A stretch of DNA of 64,000 bases from CBDDDW01 sp965226805. GTDB lineage: Bacteria > Chloroflexota > Dehalococcoidia > Lucifugimonadales > JAGWBF01. Position 1 is the stretch's first letter, and the number at the start of each line of letters is the position of its first letter. Location: assembly GCA_965226805.1 (NCBI GenBank), contig CBDDDW010000015.1:1-64000 (forward strand), read 5' to 3'. Positions 41,060 through 49,991 of the stretch are shown here, in pieces. The position numbers were made by a program, and so were the translations under genes. The notes beneath the pieces are model-generated. The model did not search any database. It saw only the letters and a list, made by a program, of their open reading frames with translations, and was not told the origin of the DNA.

Positions 41060-42889
41060 CTATTCGATAAGTCTCAGGTTCAGTTCCCGGAGCTGGTCCT
41101 TTCCCACAGGCGAGGGGGCGCCGAAAAGGAGGTCCGCTCCCGTCTGGGTCTTTGGAAACGCAATGACGTCCCTGATGGAAGCGGAGCCCGTCAGAATGGC
41201 GACCAGCCGGTCTATCCCAGGGGCGATCCCCCCATGGGGCGGTGCCCCGTACTCGAGAGCCTCAAGGAGGTGACCGAACCTTTCGATTACATCCTCGCGA
41301 GCGTAGCCCAGAATTTGGAAGATTCTCTCCTGTAGTCGCCTATCGTGGATCCGGATGCTACCGCTGGCCAGCTCATTGCCGTTGCACACCAGGTCGTAGG
41401 CCTTCGATTTGATCTCGCCCAATCCTGTGTCTTTCCCATCGCCCACACGTTCCGGGTCGAACTCGCTGGAGTGCATGAGCTCGATGTAGCTATCCTCGGG
41501 CGAAGTGAACGGGTGGTGGGAGGAGTCCCACCGTCCGCCTTCGGCACTCCAATCGAACAATGGAAAATCGACGACGAAAGCGAAGGCCAGTGCCTGTGGG
41601 TCCGCCAGCCCAAGGCGCTCCCCCATCTCATTTCGCAAGGCATTCAGAGGTGGATGAATTTCCTTTAACGGGCCTGCCAGCAACAGGATCAGATCACCGG
41701 GGCCCGCTCCAACGACTCGAGCCAGCTCCCTCACCGTCTCGGGGTCCATTCTCAGGCCCTGAGAGAAGAGGGTGTCTCCCTCGGCCAATTCCGCAAGAGG
41801 ACGCTCGGGGCTTATCCGAAGGTGGCTCATGCCCTTCGCTCCGTGGTCGCGGGCGTATTGCTCCACTTCACGGAGCTGCATACCGCTGTAGCTGGCTAGG
41901 CCCGGCACAGCGAACCCCTTGACGATGCCACCCCTGTCCGCGACGCCATGGAACACTCTGAAATCGGTCTTCAGAGCCGTCTCCGTCACGTCTGCCATCT
42001 CCATACCGAAGCGCAGATCGGGTTTGTCAGTGCCGTACCTGGATATCACTTCCTCGTAAGTGAGGCGAGGGAAAGGTTTCTGGAGCTTTTTCTCCGGCAC
42101 AATCGTCTCGATCATCGACGTGTAAAGCTCCTCCGTCAGAGTAAGCACGTCGTTCTGGTCCACGAAGCTCATCTCCAGGTCCAGTTGAGTGAACTCAGGC
42201 TGGCGGTCCGCTCGGAGGTCCTCATCCCTGAAACACCGGGCTATCTGGAAATAGCGTTCCACTCCCGCCACCATTAGCAGCTGCTTTAGCTGTTGGGGTG
42301 ACTGAGGCAAGGCGTAGAAGCTACCCTTCTGAAGGCGGCTGGGCACCAGGAAGTCCCTGGCCCCCTCAGGGGTGCTCTTTATGAGGATTGGAGTCTCAAT
42401 CTCCAGGAATCCCCTAGCGTCCAGAAAGTCCCTGATGAACTTCACCACCCTGTGGCGGAGCAAGAGATTCTCCTGCATCTTTGGCCTACGGAGGTCCAGA
42501 TAGCGATACTTCAGACGCACGCTCTCCTCGACCTCTGACTCCTCGTTGATGTAGAAGGGCGGAGTGGGCGAAGAGTTCAGGATATGGGCATCCTGAGCGA
42601 ATACCTCTATCCGTCCTGTAGGGATGGCGGCGTTCTCGGCATCCGGGGGCCTCTTGGACACCCTTCCCTTTACCTGAAGTACCCATTCGGTGCGCACCTT
42701 GTCGGCTACCTTGTAGGTGTCGGGAGATAGCTCGGGGTTGAAGACCACCTGCACGAGCCCAGACCGGTCCCGAAGGTCCAGGAAGATGATTCCGCCGTGG
42801 TCCCTCCGGCGATGTACCCAGCCCGCAAGGTTGACCTCTCTATCTATGTCCTTCTCAGCGAGCTCTCCGCAGTTTACGTCCTTGAGCAC
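41060..42889 (-). CDS. aspS: Aspartyl-tRNA synthetase, bacterial type
   Basis: This enzyme charges tRNA-Asp. A GTG start with GGGAGG upstream gives 609 residues, a standard bacterial length including the GAD insertion. The N-terminal OB-fold has GWVHRRRDHGGIIFLDLRDRSG; class II motif 2 is FRDEDLRADRQPEFTQLDLEMSF; the flipping loop and motif 3 region is GAPPHGGIAPGIDRLVAILTG. No asparagine pathway genes are visible, so strict or relaxed tRNA specificity cannot be judged. It is divergent from the SDR gene. Confidence 0.97.
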   Translation of the reverse strand: MLKDVNCGELAEKDIDREVNLAGWVHRRRDHGGIIFLDLRDRSGLVQVVFNPELSPDTYKVADKVRTEWVLQVKGRVSKRPPDAENAAIPTGRIEVFAQDAHILNSSPTPPFYINEESEVEESVRLKYRYLDLRRPKMQENLLLRHRVVKFIRDFLDARGFLEIETPILIKSTPEGARDFLVPSRLQKGSFYALPQSPQQLKQLLMVAGVERYFQIARCFRDEDLRADRQPEFTQLDLEMSFVDQNDVLTLTEELYTSMIETIVPEKKLQKPFPRLTYEEVISRYGTDKPDLRFGMEMADVTETALKTDFRVFHGVADRGGIVKGFAVPGLASYSGMQLREVEQYARDHGAKGMSHLRISPERPLAELAEGDTLFSQGLRMDPETVRELARVVGAGPGDLILLLAGPLKEIHPPLNALRNEMGERLGLADPQALAFAFVVDFPLFDWSAEGGRWDSSHHPFTSPEDSYIELMHSSEFDPERVGDGKDTGLGEIKSKAYDLVCNGNELASGSIRIHDRRLQERIFQILGYAREDVIERFGHLLEALEYGAPPHGGIAPGIDRLVAILTGSASIRDVIAFPKTQTGADLLFGAPSPVGKDQLRELNLRLIE

Positions 42890-43040
42890 ACACGGCCTCC
42901 CTATTTATTCGGCAGAAACGAGTGTAACCAAAATCCCACCACTTGTCACCCGGCCTCGCCCCCTCCCATCCGGTTGGGACACGGGACACAGGGCGGTAGC
43001 ACCCGAGAGTGTAGGTGTGCCCAGGCTTATTGCTCCCAAG

Positions 43041-43049
43041 TGATATAAT
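43041..43049 (+). promoter_or_regulatory. -10 promoter of the SDR gene
   Basis: TGATATAAT ends 42 bases before the ATG at 43092. Confidence 0.45.
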
Positions 43050-43091
43050 GAGATTCGCCTTCGCCCGAAACGAGAATGCTGAGGTGTCAAT

Positions 43092-43889
43092 ATGGACCTG
43101 GGACTAAAAGACAAGGTCGCCCTAGTTACCGGGGGCAGCGATGGAATCGGCAAGGCGGCGGCGTGGCGTCTGGCAGCGGAAGGCGCTAAAGTGGCCATCT
43201 GCGCCAGGCGTAAGGACGTCCTGGAACAGGCGGCCCATGAGATCAGGGTCGAGACGGAAGGAAAAGTGTTTGCCATACCGGGCGACGTCACTGTCGCGGA
43301 GGACGCGGCACGAGTGGTCGATGCCGCGGTGAGCCAGTTTGGCACAGTGAATATCCTTGTGAACAACGCCGGCGTAGGTGCGGCGGCGCCTTTTGAGAGC
43401 GTTACCGACGACGTATGGCAGGCCGACTTCGAGTTGAAGCTTTGGGCCGCTGTTCGCTTCTGCCGCGCCGCCATCCCCCACATGCGCAAGGCCGGCGGCG
43501 GCAGGATCATCAACGTCACGGCCGTAGGCGGAAAGGCGCCCTCAGGGGGCTCGATTCCGACGTCCATCTCCCGGGCGGCGGGAATAGCCGTCACCAAGGC
43601 GCTGTCCAAAGACCTGGCAAGGGACAACATCCTCGTCAATACCGTCTGCATAGGCTTGGTCAAGAGCGGCCAGTGGCAAGCACCCTATCAGAAAGCCAAA
43701 ACTCAGGACCCCAATTTGACCATGGACGGGTTTTACGAGCAGCTGGCGAAGATGCAAAACGTGCCCGTCGGAAGGACGGGGGAAGCCCAGGAGGCGGGCG
43801 ATGTTATCGCCTTCCTGGCCTCGGAGCGGGCAAGCTATCTTACGGGAGTCGCCCTGAACATTGATGGAGGCGCTTCTCCGGTGGTCTAG
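43092..43889 (+). CDS. SDR-family protein with altered catalytic dyad
   Basis: This 265-residue protein has the SDR cofactor motif TGGSDGIGKAAAW, NNAGVGAAAPF and the C-terminal substrate part IGLVKSGQWQAPY. The usual YxxxK active site is replaced: the segment aligned with YSASKAA reads TSISRAA, so Tyr is Thr and Lys is Arg. The preceding Ser region reads NVTAVGGK. Other SDRs with an SRAA segment exist, so this may be a subfamily with a different chemistry or binding role. The start has GAGGTGTC upstream. It is followed by the aminotransferase gene. Confidence 0.85.
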   Translation: MDLGLKDKVALVTGGSDGIGKAAAWRLAAEGAKVAICARRKDVLEQAAHEIRVETEGKVFAIPGDVTVAEDAARVVDAAVSQFGTVNILVNNAGVGAAAPFESVTDDVWQADFELKLWAAVRFCRAAIPHMRKAGGGRIINVTAVGGKAPSGGSIPTSISRAAGIAVTKALSKDLARDNILVNTVCIGLVKSGQWQAPYQKAKTQDPNLTMDGFYEQLAKMQNVPVGRTGEAQEAGDVIAFLASERASYLTGVALNIDGGASPVV

Positions 43890-44048
43890 CTCAGCGCTGC
43901 TCTGTTCCACACCGTAGAACCTGTATGGCTTATCCCGCGGGTCACCAGCAGAAGCGCATCTAGAAAAGAGTAGGCATCGCCACATTCTCGAGAAGGCCCG
44001 GCATGCCAGGCTCCACCTGTTGAGGACCAGGCGCCGAAGAGAAGGAGC

Positions 44049-45239
44049 ATGGGAGAATATTTGAAGGAGTTCAACCCCCCTGAGAGGATTCTCATGGGGG
44101 CCGGCCCCAGCAACGTGCACTCCAGGGTCCTCCGGGCCATGAGTGCCCCCATCGTGGGCCACCTGGACCCCTCGTTTCTCGGGGTGATGGACGATGTGAT
44201 GGGAATGCTGAGGAACGTCTTCCAGACGTCCAACAGGCTTACATTTCCCATCTCCGCCACCGGCACCGCCGGCATGGAGGCGGCCATTTGTAACGTGGTC
44301 GAGCCTGGCGACACCGTCGTCGTGGCCGCCAACGGCTACTTCGGGGGCCGCTTGGCCGATATCGCCTCCAGGTGTGGGGCAACGGTGGAGACCGTCGAGT
44401 TCCCCTGGGGCAAAGCCGTTGACCCGTCCGCTCTGGAGACCCACCTGCGGAGACACACCAAGATCAAGGCCGTGGCCGTTGTCCATGGAGAAACCTCGAC
44501 TGGTGTCCTGAGCCCTTTGAAGGAGCTGGCCGCCCTCGCCCACCGCTACGACTCTCTCTTCATCGCCGACGCGGTCACGTCCCTGGGCGGTGAGGAGTTC
44601 TTCCTGGACCAGTGGGAGGTGGACGTAGCCTACAGTGCCAGCCAGAAATGCCTGGGGGCGCCACCCGGCCTCGCCCCCATCAGCCTTGGGCCGCGGGCGG
44701 AAAAGGTGCTTAGAGACCGCAAGACCCCGGTCCAGAGCTTCTACCTGAACCTGGCCAACCTGGAGAGCTACTGGTCCGAAAACCAGAACCGTGTGTACCA
44801 CCACACCGCTCCCATCTCCATGATCTACGCCCTCCGGGAAGCCCTTCGCATGGCAATGGAGGAAGGGGTAGGGAACCGCATTCGCCGCCACGCTCGAAAC
44901 GCCACTGCCCTCCGAGCGGGCCTCCAAGCTTTGGATCTGGAGCTTTTCGCCGACCAAAGCCACCGCCTCAATCCCCTGACGACGGTGCGTGTGCCCGATG
45001 GGATAGACGAGGCCCAGGTGCGCCGCCGGTTGCTGGCTGAATACGGCATCGAGATCGGTGGCGGCCTAGGAGAGATCGCCGGCCGGGTATGGCGCATCGG
45101 CCTCATGGGGGAGTCCTCCAAGGAGAGCCACGTCCTACAGCTGCTGTCCGGTCTAGAGCGTATCCTGCCGCAGGAGGGCTACGAGGTGGCCCAGGGGTCC
45201 GGAGTGGCCGGCGCCCAGCGAGCTCTCGCTTCGGCCTAG
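44049..45239 (+). CDS. Class V aminotransferase (alanine/serine-glyoxylate type)
   Basis: This 396-residue PLP enzyme has GAGPSNVHSRVLRAMSAPIV at the start, typical for alanine-glyoxylate aminotransferases. FPISATGTAGMEAAICN binds the cofactor phosphate, and YSASQKCLGAPPG contains the PLP lysine. GGGLGEIAGRVWRIGLMG closes the small domain. It would make glycine from glyoxylate with alanine or serine as donor. The glycolate oxidase genes 2-6 kb downstream make glyoxylate, which fits. The start has AGAAGGAGC upstream. Confidence 0.9.
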   Translation: MGEYLKEFNPPERILMGAGPSNVHSRVLRAMSAPIVGHLDPSFLGVMDDVMGMLRNVFQTSNRLTFPISATGTAGMEAAICNVVEPGDTVVVAANGYFGGRLADIASRCGATVETVEFPWGKAVDPSALETHLRRHTKIKAVAVVHGETSTGVLSPLKELAALAHRYDSLFIADAVTSLGGEEFFLDQWEVDVAYSASQKCLGAPPGLAPISLGPRAEKVLRDRKTPVQSFYLNLANLESYWSENQNRVYHHTAPISMIYALREALRMAMEEGVGNRIRRHARNATALRAGLQALDLELFADQSHRLNPLTTVRVPDGIDEAQVRRRLLAEYGIEIGGGLGEIAGRVWRIGLMGESSKESHVLQLLSGLERILPQEGYEVAQGSGVAGAQRALASA

Positions 45240-45319
45240 ATTAAGGCCGAGGAGCCCCTGTCTGACCCCCGCGAACCTTGCGTGCGACATCCTGGACCGA
45301 CGAACCGGGAGGTGGGGCA

Positions 45320-46858
45320 ATGACCATTAAGCTAACCCTGAAAAGTGGAGCCCTGTTAGTGGCCGCGCTCCTCGTCATGGTCGCGGGCATAGCGTACGGC
45401 GTGACCGTGATCTCCCGAGGAGTTGAGGGTTTTGTGCGCGTCACCGCCGATATAAGCGTGGACGAGGCGCTCGCGCTGTACCAGGCCTCAGGCGACCAGC
45501 GGGGCGCGCCACTGACCCGCATAGACTTCGGGACCGTCGGCCTCGACCCATTCGGCAACCTGACCCGAGGCAGCGTAGTGACCTTGTGGGCTGAGAACGG
45601 CAGCGGCTCCGTTTACAAGCTAAGCATTGACGACCAGGCCACGGGTGACGGCGCAATAGATACATTCCCAATCGGCGAAGTACTCTTTGCCCGCAGCGGC
45701 GAACCGCTGTCCACCATGCCCGCTCCCGATATAGTCCTGTCGCCGGGCCAGTTTGTGCTCATCGACCTGGGCCTGGAGTTCACCGAAGTCGCAACGGGAG
45801 ACTACACATTTACAGTACGGTTCCAGGCTGAGGAGGGCGCTCAAGGCGGGCTCGTAGTGACCAAAACCGAAGACACTAACGACGGTGTTTGTGACGCCGA
45901 CTGCTCCCTGCGCGAGGCTGTTTCAGCGGCCAACACCGGTGACAGCATTCTCATTCCTGCAGGTATCTACACGTTGACTCTGGGCTCCGAGTTATCGGTG
46001 GGCAAGGACCTGACCCTGATCGACTCGGGAGCTACTGACACGATTATCCAGGCAGCCGCATCCTCCGCTGACGCAACCTCCCGTGTGTTCTTGATAACCA
46101 CCGGCAACGTTTCGATATCCGACGTGACCATCCGGCATGGGAGGAGCAGTGGCAACGGCGGCGGTATCCGGAACGACGGCACGTTAACCCTGACCAACAG
46201 TGTCGTAAGCGGCAACACTGCTAATGTCTCCAGTGGCGGCGGCTTGGCGAATTTCGGCACTCTAACGCTGGCCGATAGTACCATTAGCGGCAACAGCGCC
46301 AACTCGGGTGCTCACGGCGGCGGTGGCATCAGCAACGACGGTCAAATGACCATCATCAGCAGCACCATCGACCATAATATGGCCTCTAATATCGGAGGGG
46401 GCATCGTCAACAACGGCACAGGCGGGCTAAACCTAATCAACAGCACAGTCAGCGGCAACAGCCGAGGAGGCATCTACAACGAAGGGGCGGTGGTACTGAC
46501 CAACGGCACAGTCAGCGCCAACACTACCTTCGGTGTCGGCAACAACGTGGGAGGCACACTGACTCTGACCAACAGCATCATTGGCAGTTGCTGGGATCTC
46601 AGCGGCATCATCTCCCACGGGTACAACCTAGGCGCCAGCTGCGGCTTCAACGTCACTGGCGACCTTCCCGGGGTCAATCCGCTGTTAGGCCCCCTTCAGG
46701 ACAATGGAGGACCTACTTTCACCCACGCGTTACTACCAGGCAGCCCAGCCATCGACCACATACCCGTGGAGAACTGCGAAGTCGCTACAGACCAGCGTGG
46801 CGTCGCTCGGCCTCAAGGCGCACGCCGCGACATCGGAGCGTATGAGCTCAAGCCCTGA
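45320..46858 (+). CDS. Secreted right-handed beta-helix protein
   Basis: The ATG at 45320 has GGGAGGTGGGG upstream and gives 512 residues. A signal peptide (LLVAALLVMVAGIAYG) is followed by a 150-residue domain also found in the protein at 52314. The rest is a parallel beta helix: DGVCDADCSLREAVSAAN, typical of polymorphic-outer-membrane-like repeats, then rungs such as GGIRNDGTLTLTNSVVSGNT and LTLADSTISGNSANSG. The end NPLLGPLQDNGGPTFTHALL and DQRGVARPQG matches CSLREA-type surface proteins. Probably an adhesin or surface protein. Confidence 0.88.
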   Translation: MTIKLTLKSGALLVAALLVMVAGIAYGVTVISRGVEGFVRVTADISVDEALALYQASGDQRGAPLTRIDFGTVGLDPFGNLTRGSVVTLWAENGSGSVYKLSIDDQATGDGAIDTFPIGEVLFARSGEPLSTMPAPDIVLSPGQFVLIDLGLEFTEVATGDYTFTVRFQAEEGAQGGLVVTKTEDTNDGVCDADCSLREAVSAANTGDSILIPAGIYTLTLGSELSVGKDLTLIDSGATDTIIQAAASSADATSRVFLITTGNVSISDVTIRHGRSSGNGGGIRNDGTLTLTNSVVSGNTANVSSGGGLANFGTLTLADSTISGNSANSGAHGGGGISNDGQMTIISSTIDHNMASNIGGGIVNNGTGGLNLINSTVSGNSRGGIYNEGAVVLTNGTVSANTTFGVGNNVGGTLTLTNSIIGSCWDLSGIISHGYNLGASCGFNVTGDLPGVNPLLGPLQDNGGPTFTHALLPGSPAIDHIPVENCEVATDQRGVARPQGARRDIGAYELKP

Positions 46859-46940
46859 GGTGGGCCCTCGAGCGAGCGGACTATGCGGTAGCGACGGCTA
46901 GATAACGCGGACCTAAGCCCGCGCTATTTACACCTTTTTC

Positions 46941-47150
46941 TCACAAGCCCTCGTCGGGCGGGAAGCGGTTCCGAAATCGCTTGAACCTGACCCTGTATCT
47001 ACGCATGTTGTACAGGCTGACCAGGCCCAGGAGTATTAGTACCACCGGCCAGTACCTGCTGACCAGCTCGTCGGCGACCCCGGTGGTCTCGAGGAGCAGC
47101 AGCACTCCAAAGAAGACCAGGCTAAGGCTGACTAAATATGAGCATCCCAT
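46941..47150 (-). CDS. Small LiaI/DUF5668-like membrane protein
   Basis: This 69-residue protein has two membrane helices, SYLVSLSLVFFGVLLLLETT and VSRYWPVVLILLGLVSLYNM, joined by a short loop containing YWPVVLILLG, the signature of LiaI/LiaF-type transmembrane domains. A basic tail follows (RRYRVRFKRFRNRF). It may take part in envelope stress sensing; no partner kinase is nearby. Confidence 0.7.
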   Translation of the reverse strand: MGCSYLVSLSLVFFGVLLLLETTGVADELVSRYWPVVLILLGLVSLYNMRRYRVRFKRFRNRFPPDEGL

Positions 47151-47245
47151 GACTACGTGTTGTCGATGCGCCCAGGAATGGAAGGCTGCGCCTGCGTCGT
47201 TCCAACTTGATTCGGGCGATCCTGCCTAACTCCGGCGGTATTCAG

Positions 47246-48568
47246 CTACTCCTCCCGACGGTATGACTCATCCAGTAGGTCCACCACGTGACATACCCGT
47301 CCGGGCAGACCTGCCCGGCGTACACCCGCCTCCAGCTGTATCGTACATCCTGGATTGGCGGTCGCCACGGTTTCCGCTCCCGTGGCGGCAACGTGGGCAA
47401 CCTTGGTATCCAGTAGCCGGCGGGACATCTCCCTCTGGGTCACTGTGTAGATTCCGGCGGCCCCGCAGCACTTGTCCGAACCTTCCATCTCTACGAGCTC
47501 CAGTCCGGGTATTGAGCCAAGGATCACCCTGGGAGCACGCGTGATGCGCTGGGCGTGGGCCAGGTGGCAGGCGTCCTGGTAGGTTACTCGCTCCGGGACC
47601 TCCCCTTTTGGAGGGTCGAAGGGGAGGCTCGCGAGGAACTCGGTGACGTCAACGGTCATCTCGCTGAAACGCTCCGCCGCGATCCTGTATCCGGGGTCGT
47701 CCCTCAGGAGCTCCGCGTACTCTTTCATCGCGGAGCCGCATCCCGCCGATGCAACCACAATCTTTTCGACCCCGGCCTTCAGGAAAACGTCTATGTTCTT
47801 GCGGGCCATTCTGCGGGCCATATCGATATCTCCGGCGTGGACGTTAAGAGCGCCGCAGCATCCCTGAGACAAGGGGACGGCGACATCGCAGCCGTTCCTG
47901 GTCAGCACCCGCGTGGCCGCCTCCATCGTGGGACCCTGGACGAGGGGCATCACACATCCCGACAGCAGCCCCACCAACATCCGCGCTTCGCCCTTCGCCC
48001 GGAGAACATTGGAGGTCGGCCCGAAGAATTTCCGTGACAAGGACGGAAGCCCGGCCTCTAGATCGGCCGCGTTGCCTGGCAATAGCATTAGAAGACGGGA
48101 CTTACGCACCAGCGCCCGGAACCCCCATCGTTGGTATAGCCGAATGAGGGCAGCCCCCAACCTCAAGCGCCAGGGATGCGGCAGGAGGCCCCTGAGGAAC
48201 AGCGCCCTTGCCAGTCTCAGACGCCACGACTCCTTACGGTGCTGTATGACCTGGGCACGGGTGTACTCCATCAAGCGGCCGAAGGGTACCCCCGAAGGAC
48301 ACACGGTTTCGCAGGCGCGGCACTGCAAGCACATCTCCCAATGGGAGACAACCCTCGGGGTTATGCCGAGACGGCCCTCGTTGACCGCTTTCATGAGGGC
48401 GATGCGACCCCGAGGCGACTCGGTCTCCAGGCTCGACTCGAGATAGGTCGGGCAGGAGCTGAGGCAGAGGCCACAATGAACGCATCGGTATAGGTCCTCT
48501 TCCCTTGGGATGTCGGTTCCCTCAAATCCGGGGCCTAGATTCAATGGAGCGCTGGTCTTGGCGTCCAT
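47246..48568 (-). CDS. glcF: Glycolate oxidase iron-sulfur subunit GlcF
   Basis: This 440-residue protein has two 4Fe-4S motifs near the N terminus (CVHCGLCLSSCPTY and CLQCRACETVCPSGVPFG) and two CCG domains (GCCGALNVHAGD and KCCGAAGIYTVTQ). It takes electrons from the GlcD/GlcE flavins to the quinone pool. Its start lies two bases after the glcE stop. All three subunits are present in the order glcD-glcE-glcF on the minus strand. Confidence 0.93.
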   Translation of the reverse strand: MDAKTSAPLNLGPGFEGTDIPREEDLYRCVHCGLCLSSCPTYLESSLETESPRGRIALMKAVNEGRLGITPRVVSHWEMCLQCRACETVCPSGVPFGRLMEYTRAQVIQHRKESWRLRLARALFLRGLLPHPWRLRLGAALIRLYQRWGFRALVRKSRLLMLLPGNAADLEAGLPSLSRKFFGPTSNVLRAKGEARMLVGLLSGCVMPLVQGPTMEAATRVLTRNGCDVAVPLSQGCCGALNVHAGDIDMARRMARKNIDVFLKAGVEKIVVASAGCGSAMKEYAELLRDDPGYRIAAERFSEMTVDVTEFLASLPFDPPKGEVPERVTYQDACHLAHAQRITRAPRVILGSIPGLELVEMEGSDKCCGAAGIYTVTQREMSRRLLDTKVAHVAATGAETVATANPGCTIQLEAGVRRAGLPGRVCHVVDLLDESYRREE

Positions 48569-48570
48569 CC

Positions 48571-49908
48571 CTATATTCCCCCGGCGAACCGGCCAGGATT
48601 TAGTATCCTATGAGGGTCGAGCTCCCCTTTGATCCTCCGCATGACATCCAGGCCCTCCGGCGGGTCACCCCATACGTCAAGATGCGGCTTCACCTCAAGA
48701 GGGCACCTCTCTACGATGACGTGTCCGCCCTTTCGGCGCGCTGCGTCCCGCAGTCTGTCGATGGCGCCTGTCACCCCTTCCCTGGTGACCGGCACGGCCT
48801 GATCACCCCACCACAAGAACCGTATCGTGCCCGAACCCGTGTCCGCTAGGAATCCTGGACTGATCGAAGAGACGTTCAATAAGTCGGCCATCCCTAGCAT
48901 GCCTTCTGTCAGGGACGGAAGAAGGCTGACCTTCGCTACCAGCAAAGGGGGGTCTTCTTGACTCCAGGGCAGGTCCGTCAACGCCTGCCAGACACTGTCA
49001 GACTGCTCGGCGGGGACCCTCTCCACGGACAGGGCGCCAGTGCTGTGCATCAACTCAGCCGCGCCGTCGAGTCTCCTCTCCAGGGCTGTCTTTCGCCCGG
49101 AGAAGCTGGCGAGGATGGCGACTTCACTTTTCGCGACCATGTCCAGGGCGGGTAGGCGCGCCGACGTCTCACGGCTTATGACCTCCAGTGCCTGAGGGGC
49201 GTAGCTCTGATGAAGGAGTCCCGATGCGGAGTCCATTGCCTCACGCAAGGAAGAGTAGGCGGCAGCCAGTGTGCCTTTGTGGGGTGGGATGGGAGCTACC
49301 TTGAAGACCGCCTCGACGATCACTCCCAGGGTCCCCTGAGACCCCGTATAAAGTTTGTTCAGGTCGTAGCCGGTCACATTTTTAACGACCCTGCCTCCGC
49401 TTTTCGTAACGGTGCCATCGGAGTGCACCATTTTGATCCCGATGAGCCAGTCTCTTGCCGTGCCGAATGCCAGTCTGGAGGGACCGATGGCATTGGACGC
49501 CAGAATGCCCCCGATCGTCGCCTTGGACGGCAGTGGGGCCTCCAGTGGCAGGAACTGACCGCGCTTGGCCAGCTTCTCCTGAATCGAGCTCAGGGTCATC
49601 CCGGCCTCGAAGCATGCCACCAGGTCCTCGGGCTCGTGAAAGAGCATACGGTCCAGATGTTTGGTTCCCAGGACGAGGTGTACATCCCTGGGAACGTTCC
49701 CCAGGGCCATCTGGGTCCCGCCGCCCCATGGCGTCACGGCTTTACCTTCTCTTGCCGCCAGGGACAGCACTTCCGAGACCCCATCTACGGACTTCGGGAA
49801 CGCGGCGGCCTGGGGAGCAACCCCATCTACAGAGTACTCGCCCAGGTGGCCCAAGGGAGCTACTTCGACGTCGCCCACCGCAGTCAACGTATCATACAGC
49901 CCGGACAT
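48571..49908 (-). CDS. glcE: Glycolate oxidase FAD-binding subunit GlcE
   Basis: This 445-residue protein has the FAD-binding PCMH domain: VTPWGGGTQMALGN, ATIGGILASNAIGPSRLAFG, GGRVVKNVTGYDLNKLYTGS and QGTLGVIVEAVFKV. Compared with GlcD it has a shorter C-terminal domain ending HRILNPGRFAGG. It is longer than typical GlcE (about 350-400), with a fuller oxidase-like C domain. It is translated between glcD and glcF. Confidence 0.9.
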   Translation of the reverse strand: MSGLYDTLTAVGDVEVAPLGHLGEYSVDGVAPQAAAFPKSVDGVSEVLSLAAREGKAVTPWGGGTQMALGNVPRDVHLVLGTKHLDRMLFHEPEDLVACFEAGMTLSSIQEKLAKRGQFLPLEAPLPSKATIGGILASNAIGPSRLAFGTARDWLIGIKMVHSDGTVTKSGGRVVKNVTGYDLNKLYTGSQGTLGVIVEAVFKVAPIPPHKGTLAAAYSSLREAMDSASGLLHQSYAPQALEVISRETSARLPALDMVAKSEVAILASFSGRKTALERRLDGAAELMHSTGALSVERVPAEQSDSVWQALTDLPWSQEDPPLLVAKVSLLPSLTEGMLGMADLLNVSSISPGFLADTGSGTIRFLWWGDQAVPVTREGVTGAIDRLRDAARRKGGHVIVERCPLEVKPHLDVWGDPPEGLDVMRRIKGELDPHRILNPGRFAGGI

Positions 49909-49991
49909 GGCCTATCTAAGCCGCTTCTAGCAGCAGGCTCCGGCTCGTTGTAGCGTACTCCCCCGTACGAGTCGCCATGTCGACTACCCCC

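Noticed and set aside
43542..44963. 473-codon frame opposite the aminotransferase
   Set aside because: Antisense shadow of two conserved enzymes; low-complexity His/Gly/Val pattern.
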